From contig NYVQ01000038.1 in the NCBI GenBank assembly GCA_002684695.1, forward strand, positions 1 through 20,147: a stretch of DNA of 20,147 nucleotides, written 5' to 3'. Source of the stretch: SAR116 cluster bacterium (GTDB lineage Bacteria > Pseudomonadota > Alphaproteobacteria > Puniceispirillales > GCA-002684695). This document shows, piece by piece, positions 16,522 through 20,147 of the stretch. The notes beneath the pieces were generated by a model that searched no databases, was not told where the DNA came from, and saw only the letters and a program-made list of their open reading frames with translations. Every line of letters starts with the position of its first letter. Within the stretch, counting starts at the first letter, position 1. Both the position numbers and the translations under genes were made by a program.

Positions 16522-16791
16522 ATGTCTATAACAAAAGATAAGAAAAGTGAGCTTATTGAAAGCTTTGGTAATGATAAAAAAGATAGTGGGTCTCCAAAAG
16601 TGCAGGCTGCTATTTTGTCTGAAAGAATAAAAAATCTAACTGAGCACCTCAAAACACACAGTAAAGATTTTTCAACTAGAAGAGGTTTGCTTACTATGGT
16701 TGGTAAAAGAAGAAGAATGTTAGACTATATTAAAAGTAAAAATGTAGAAGAGTATTCGAAAATTATCGAAACTTTAGGCTTGCGTCGTTAG
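16522..16791 (+). CDS. rpsO: 30S ribosomal protein S15
   Basis: S15 is a primary 16S rRNA-binding protein of the small subunit platform. The full 89-aa protein is present, with hallmark segments DSGSPKVQAAILSERIKNL, HSKDFSTRRGLLTMVGKRRR and MLDYIKSKN. The ATG is preceded by GGAG at 8 nt spacing. It lies between truB and pnp, a conserved order; the 69 nt to pnp contains only AT-rich weak stems and no terminator, so readthrough into pnp is expected. Confidence 0.98.
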   Translation: MSITKDKKSELIESFGNDKKDSGSPKVQAAILSERIKNLTEHLKTHSKDFSTRRGLLTMVGKRRRMLDYIKSKNVEEYSKIIETLGLRR

Positions 16792-16860
16792 GGCAAAGTT
16801 TTATTCTAATTTTATTTTCAATAAATATTTATATTAATCCACTGATGAAGGGAAATTATT

Positions 16861-18963
16861 ATGTTCCAAATCTTTAGAAAGGAACTTGACTGGGAAGGCA
16901 AAAAATTAATTTTAGAAACTGGAAAAGTTGCACGCCAAGCAGATGGTGCTGTTATGGCTTCCATTGGCGAAACCACAGTATTATGCACTGCTGTATTTGC
17001 AAAAAGTGCTAAACCTGGCCAAGATTTTTTTCCATTGACAGTAAATTATCAAGAAAAAGCCTTTGCAGCAGGAAAAATACCTGGAGGTTTTTTTAAAAGG
17101 GAGGGTCGACCTACTGAAAAAGAAACCCTAGTAAGTCGACTAATAGATAGACCCATTAGACCATTATTCGTAAAGAATTTCTTAAATGAAGTTCAGGTTA
17201 TCTGTACTGTTCTTTCTCATGATATGGAAAATGATCCTGATATAGTTGCTATAATAGGCGCTTCCGCTGCTTTAACAATTTCAGGTGCTCCATTTATGGG
17301 CCCTATAGGAGCTGCTAGGGTTGGTATGATTAATGATAAACTTATTGTTAATCCAACAATCGATGAAATGAAATCATCAAATCTAGATTTAGTGGTTGCT
17401 GGTACTAATGAAGGAGTGTTGATGGTTGAGTCTGAAGCTAAAGAACTTTCAGAAGATAAAATGTTGGAAGCTGTAAATTTGGGTCATGAGAAAATAAAGC
17501 CCGTTATTAATGCTATTATTGATTTAGCTGAAACCTGCGCTAAAGAGCCAATAGATGTTCCAGAAGAAGATAGTTCTCTAAAAAGTATAGATAAATTATT
17601 AAAGCCGATTATAAAAAAAATAGGTACTGCATATAAAGAAAAAGATAAATCTAAAAGGCATGCAAATTTAAATAAGATAAAAGAAGAGAGCATAGCTTTA
17701 TGCGGAGAAGAATTTGAAGAAAATAAAGTTTTTGCATCTTTTAAAAAGATTGAATCTGAAATAGTTAGGGGATCAATTTTAAAAACTGGAAAAAGGATAG
17801 ATGGTAGGGACACTAAAACTGTTCGACCAATAGTTTCTGAAGTTGGTGTTTTGCCTAGAACCCACGGATCTGCACTTTTCACTAGAGGAGAAACTCAGGC
17901 TTTAGTTGTTGCAACACTAGGAACTGGCAGTGATGAACAAATTATTGACTCCTTAGAAGGTGAAAGTAAATCTAGATTTATGCTTCACTATAACTTCCCA
18001 CCATATTCTGTTGGTGAAGCAGGTCGTACAGGAAGTCCAGGAAGAAGGGAAATAGGCCACGGAAAACTGGCTTGGAGAGCTATTAATCCTGTTCTACCTG
18101 ATCACCAAGATTTCCCTTACACTATAAGATTAGTCTCCGAAATTACAGAGTCCAACGGTTCATCATCAATGGCTACTGTTTGTGGTTCTTCTCTTGCAAT
18201 GATGGATGCAGGTGTATCACTTCCAAAACCTGTTGCAGGCATTGCAATGGGGCTTATTAAAGAGGGAAAAGAGTTTTCTGTTTTATCAGATATACTTGGT
18301 GATGAGGACCACCTTGGTGATATGGACTTTAAAGTTGCTGGAACAGATACTGGAATAACTAGTCTTCAAATGGATATTAAAATTACTTCTATTACTAAAG
18401 AAATAATGGAGATAGCTCTTGAACAAGCTAAAGATGGAAGGCTGCATATACTTAAAGAAATGTCAAAAGCCATTAGTACGTCTAGAACAAATTTAGCAGA
18501 AACTGCTCCTAAAATTTTTACTATGTCTGTAGCCGTTGAAAAAATCAGAGATATAATTGGTTCTGGTGGTAAGGTTATCAGAGAAATCTGTGAAGTTTCA
18601 GGTGCAAAAGTTGATATTGATGATGATGGCTCAGTTACTCTTTCAGCAACAGACGGGGATGCCATAGAAAAGGCAAAGAAAATGATACATGACATAGTTG
18701 CTGAGCCAGAATTAGGTGTAATATATAAAGGGAAAGTTGTTAAAACCGTTGATTTCGGAGCTTTTGTTAATTTTTTAGGCGCTAGAGATGGTCTTGTTCA
18801 CATATCTGAACTTCAAAATGAAAGAACTGAAAAAACAACTGATATCTGCAAAGAAGGCGATGAAGTGCAAGTAAAAGTTATAGGTTTTGATGATAGAGGA
18901 AAAGTTAAACTGTCCATGAAAAGAGTTGATCAAAAAACTGGGAAAGACTTAGAAAAAGACTAG
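16861..18963 (+). CDS. pnp: Polyribonucleotide nucleotidyltransferase (PNPase)
   Basis: A phosphorolytic 3'-5' exoribonuclease and degradosome component. Domains in order: first RNase PH-like domain (FKREGRPTEKETLVSRLIDRPIRPLF), the alpha-helical linker (about 240-300), second RNase PH-like domain with GDEDHLGDMDFK holding the likely catalytic Asp483, Asp489 and Lys491, KH domain with IIGSGGKVIREI, and a C-terminal S1 domain (GKVVKTVDFGAFVNFLGARDGLVHIS). Length 700 aa is close to E. coli's 711. AAGGGA lies 7-8 nt before the ATG. The stop is only 3 nt from the convergent fabI stop, with no convincing terminator between them. Confidence 0.98.
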   Translation: MFQIFRKELDWEGKKLILETGKVARQADGAVMASIGETTVLCTAVFAKSAKPGQDFFPLTVNYQEKAFAAGKIPGGFFKREGRPTEKETLVSRLIDRPIRPLFVKNFLNEVQVICTVLSHDMENDPDIVAIIGASAALTISGAPFMGPIGAARVGMINDKLIVNPTIDEMKSSNLDLVVAGTNEGVLMVESEAKELSEDKMLEAVNLGHEKIKPVINAIIDLAETCAKEPIDVPEEDSSLKSIDKLLKPIIKKIGTAYKEKDKSKRHANLNKIKEESIALCGEEFEENKVFASFKKIESEIVRGSILKTGKRIDGRDTKTVRPIVSEVGVLPRTHGSALFTRGETQALVVATLGTGSDEQIIDSLEGESKSRFMLHYNFPPYSVGEAGRTGSPGRREIGHGKLAWRAINPVLPDHQDFPYTIRLVSEITESNGSSSMATVCGSSLAMMDAGVSLPKPVAGIAMGLIKEGKEFSVLSDILGDEDHLGDMDFKVAGTDTGITSLQMDIKITSITKEIMEIALEQAKDGRLHILKEMSKAISTSRTNLAETAPKIFTMSVAVEKIRDIIGSGGKVIREICEVSGAKVDIDDDGSVTLSATDGDAIEKAKKMIHDIVAEPELGVIYKGKVVKTVDFGAFVNFLGARDGLVHISELQNERTEKTTDICKEGDEVQVKVIGFDDRGKVKLSMKRVDQKTGKDLEKD

Positions 18964-18966
18964 CTT

Positions 18967-19746
18967 TTATTCTTTAGGTATTGCTGTAATATTATAACCA
19001 CCATCTACAAAATGGTTTTCTCCTGTAACACCAGAAGATAAATCTGAAATTAAATATATTGCAGATTTACTTACTTCTATCAAGCTTGGATTTTTCTCTA
19101 AAGGAGAGTTTTTTTCAGAATGTCTAAATATATGCCTTGCACCAGTAATAGCTGACCCTGCTAAAGTTCTCATTGGTCCAGATGATAAACTGTTTACACG
19201 TATATTTTTCTTGCCTAAATCGACTGATAAATATCTAACAGAGGCTTCTAATGCAGATTTAGCAACGCCCATAACATTATAGTTTGGTGTCGTTCTATTA
19301 CCACCTATATAGCTTAAAGTTAAAATAGATCCACCATTGTCAGACATTAAATCTTGAGCTTCTTTAGTTATTTCAGTTAGTGAAAAAGTAGAAATAAGTA
19401 AAGTTTTTCTAAAATTGCTTTTGGAAGTATTGTAAAAATTACCTTTCAATTCATTTTTATCTGAAAATGCTAAAGCATGAATTATAAAATCAATTTTATT
19501 CCATCTTGTTTTCAGGGATCGAAATAATTTTTTAATATCGGCTATTTTCTCAACATCACATTCTAAAATATTATAACAATTAATAGTTTTTCCTAGTTTT
19601 GAAATTCTCTCTTTAAATATATCATTTTGATATGTCAGGCAAAGTTCGGCACCTTGATTATAGGCTTCATTTGCTATTCCCCAGGCAATTGATCTTTCAT
19701 TTGCAATGCCCATTACAAGTCCTTTTTTGCCTTCAAGAAGTTTCAT
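18967..19746 (-). CDS. fabI: Enoyl-[acyl-carrier-protein] reductase (NADH) FabI
   Basis: A short-chain dehydrogenase-like enzyme that reduces trans-2-enoyl-ACP in the last step of each fatty acid elongation cycle. Family signatures are the N-terminal GLVMGIANERSIAWGIA (NAD binding) and LSYIGGNRTTPNYNVMGVAK, which holds the FabI-type Tyr-x6-Lys pair and the preceding Tyr. RVNSLSSGPMRTLAGSAI also fits. Length 259 aa is typical. It starts with ATG 2 nt after the fabB stop, without a visible Shine-Dalgarno, so it is probably translated with fabB. It converges on pnp. Confidence 0.96.
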   Translation of the reverse strand: MKLLEGKKGLVMGIANERSIAWGIANEAYNQGAELCLTYQNDIFKERISKLGKTINCYNILECDVEKIADIKKLFRSLKTRWNKIDFIIHALAFSDKNELKGNFYNTSKSNFRKTLLISTFSLTEITKEAQDLMSDNGGSILTLSYIGGNRTTPNYNVMGVAKSALEASVRYLSVDLGKKNIRVNSLSSGPMRTLAGSAITGARHIFRHSEKNSPLEKNPSLIEVSKSAIYLISDLSSGVTGENHFVDGGYNITAIPKE

Positions 19747-19748
19747 AT

Positions 19749-20147
19749 CTAATTCAAATATTTACCTAATGCCAAGCATGCATTTGTTCCACCAAACCCA
19801 AATGAATTTGACAAACAAGCATCATGAGAGAAATTTTTAATTAAAGATGTAGGTATCTGAATTTCACTTATATTTTCATCAGGTTGAGATAAATTTGAAT
19901 TGGCAGAAATAAAATTTTTATTCATCATAATTAGAGTATAAATTGCCTCTTGTACACCAGTGGCACCTTGGGAGTGGCCTGTTAAGGACTTTGTAGATGT
20001 TAGAATTGGTGAGTCGTCTTTATTCCCAAATAAGTTATTAATAGCTTTTAATTCTGCCGTATCACCAACAGGTGTACTGGTACCATGACCATTAATGTAA
20101 CAAATTTTTTGCTTGATACCCTTTCCATCAAATCCTTGCATTGCTAG
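19749..20147 (-). CDS. fabB: 3-oxoacyl-ACP synthase I FabB (C-terminal part, cut by window edge)
   Basis: Only the C-terminal 133 codons lie in the window; the frame stays open to the last base and the 5' end is outside. The gene encodes a beta-ketoacyl-ACP synthase of the KAS I type that condenses malonyl-ACP with acyl-ACP. Visible signatures are NGHGTSTPVGD (first catalytic His), KSLTGHSQGATGVQEA (Lys and second His) and the glycine-rich NSFGFGGTNA near the end. The Cys nucleophile lies beyond the edge. The GHSQGATGVQEA form and the fabI neighbour favour FabB over FabF. An internal ATG at 20141 is not the true start. Confidence 0.92.
   Translation of the reverse strand, partial: LAMQGFDGKGIKQKICYINGHGTSTPVGDTAELKAINNLFGNKDDSPILTSTKSLTGHSQGATGVQEAIYTLIMMNKNFISANSNLSQPDENISEIQIPTSLIKNFSHDACLSNSFGFGGTNACLALGKYLN

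Noticed and set aside
16792..16860. Stem-loop in the rpsO-pnp gap as an RNase III-type pnp control site.
   Set aside because: Only AT-only stems (TTTATT/AATAAA and the palindrome ATAAATATTTAT) are seen; nothing like the long GC-containing E. coli structure.
18954..18968. AAAAG/CTTTT hairpin at the pnp stop as a bidirectional terminator.
   Set aside because: A 5-bp stem with only one G-C pair is too weak to support a terminator call.

Overview
The window is an AT-rich (roughly 30% GC by eye) stretch of bacterial chromosome densely packed with core housekeeping genes. The gene order tsaB-rimI-miaB-phoH-ybeY-corC-lnt / metK-trmB / rimP-nusA-infB-rbfA-truB-rpsO-pnp / fabI-fabB is the arrangement I associate with Alphaproteobacteria. 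Low GC, very short intergenic gaps and frequent TTG starts suggest a small, streamlined (possibly marine) alphaproteobacterial genome. The exact lineage cannot be fixed from this sequence alone. Translation follows the standard bacterial code, and TGA is used as a stop.

Layout: (1) 46-1986 holds two envelope genes facing each other, a membrane-anchored Bax-like glucosaminidase (+) and a secreted CE4-type polysaccharide deacetylase (-), whose 3' ends overlap. (2) 2067-8417 is a tight + strand operon, with gaps of 27 nt or less and several overlaps: tsaB and rimI (t6A and N-acetylation), miaB (ms2i6A), phoH/ybeZ, ybeY (rRNA processing and ribosome quality control), corC/ybeX and lnt (lipoprotein N-acylation). 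(3) 8418-8680 is the only long gap (263 nt). It carries a plausible extended -10 promoter and a structured leader before metK. metK and trmB follow and are closed by a clear intrinsic terminator at 10609-10634. (4) 10660-18963 is the translation/transcription-factor and RNA-turnover operon rimP-nusA-infB-rbfA-truB-rpsO-pnp. (5) 18967-20147 is the minus-strand fatty acid synthesis pair, fabB (cut by the window edge) then fabI, converging on pnp with only 3 nt between them.

Functionally, regions 2-4 form one theme: tRNA modification (tsaB, miaB, trmB, truB), SAM supply for methyltransferases (metK), ribosome maturation (ybeY, rimP, rbfA), translation initiation (infB), a ribosomal protein (rpsO), transcription elongation (nusA) and RNA decay (pnp). 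I found no mobile element, CRISPR array, tRNA/rRNA gene, phage gene or defence system, and no convincing novel multi-gene system. The points most worth a second look are the metK leader, which has two competing copies of the same pairing segment, the terminator placed directly before rimP, and several family-motif substitutions (deacetylase Gln149, TrmB Met199, TsaB Lys73, RimI Asn79).
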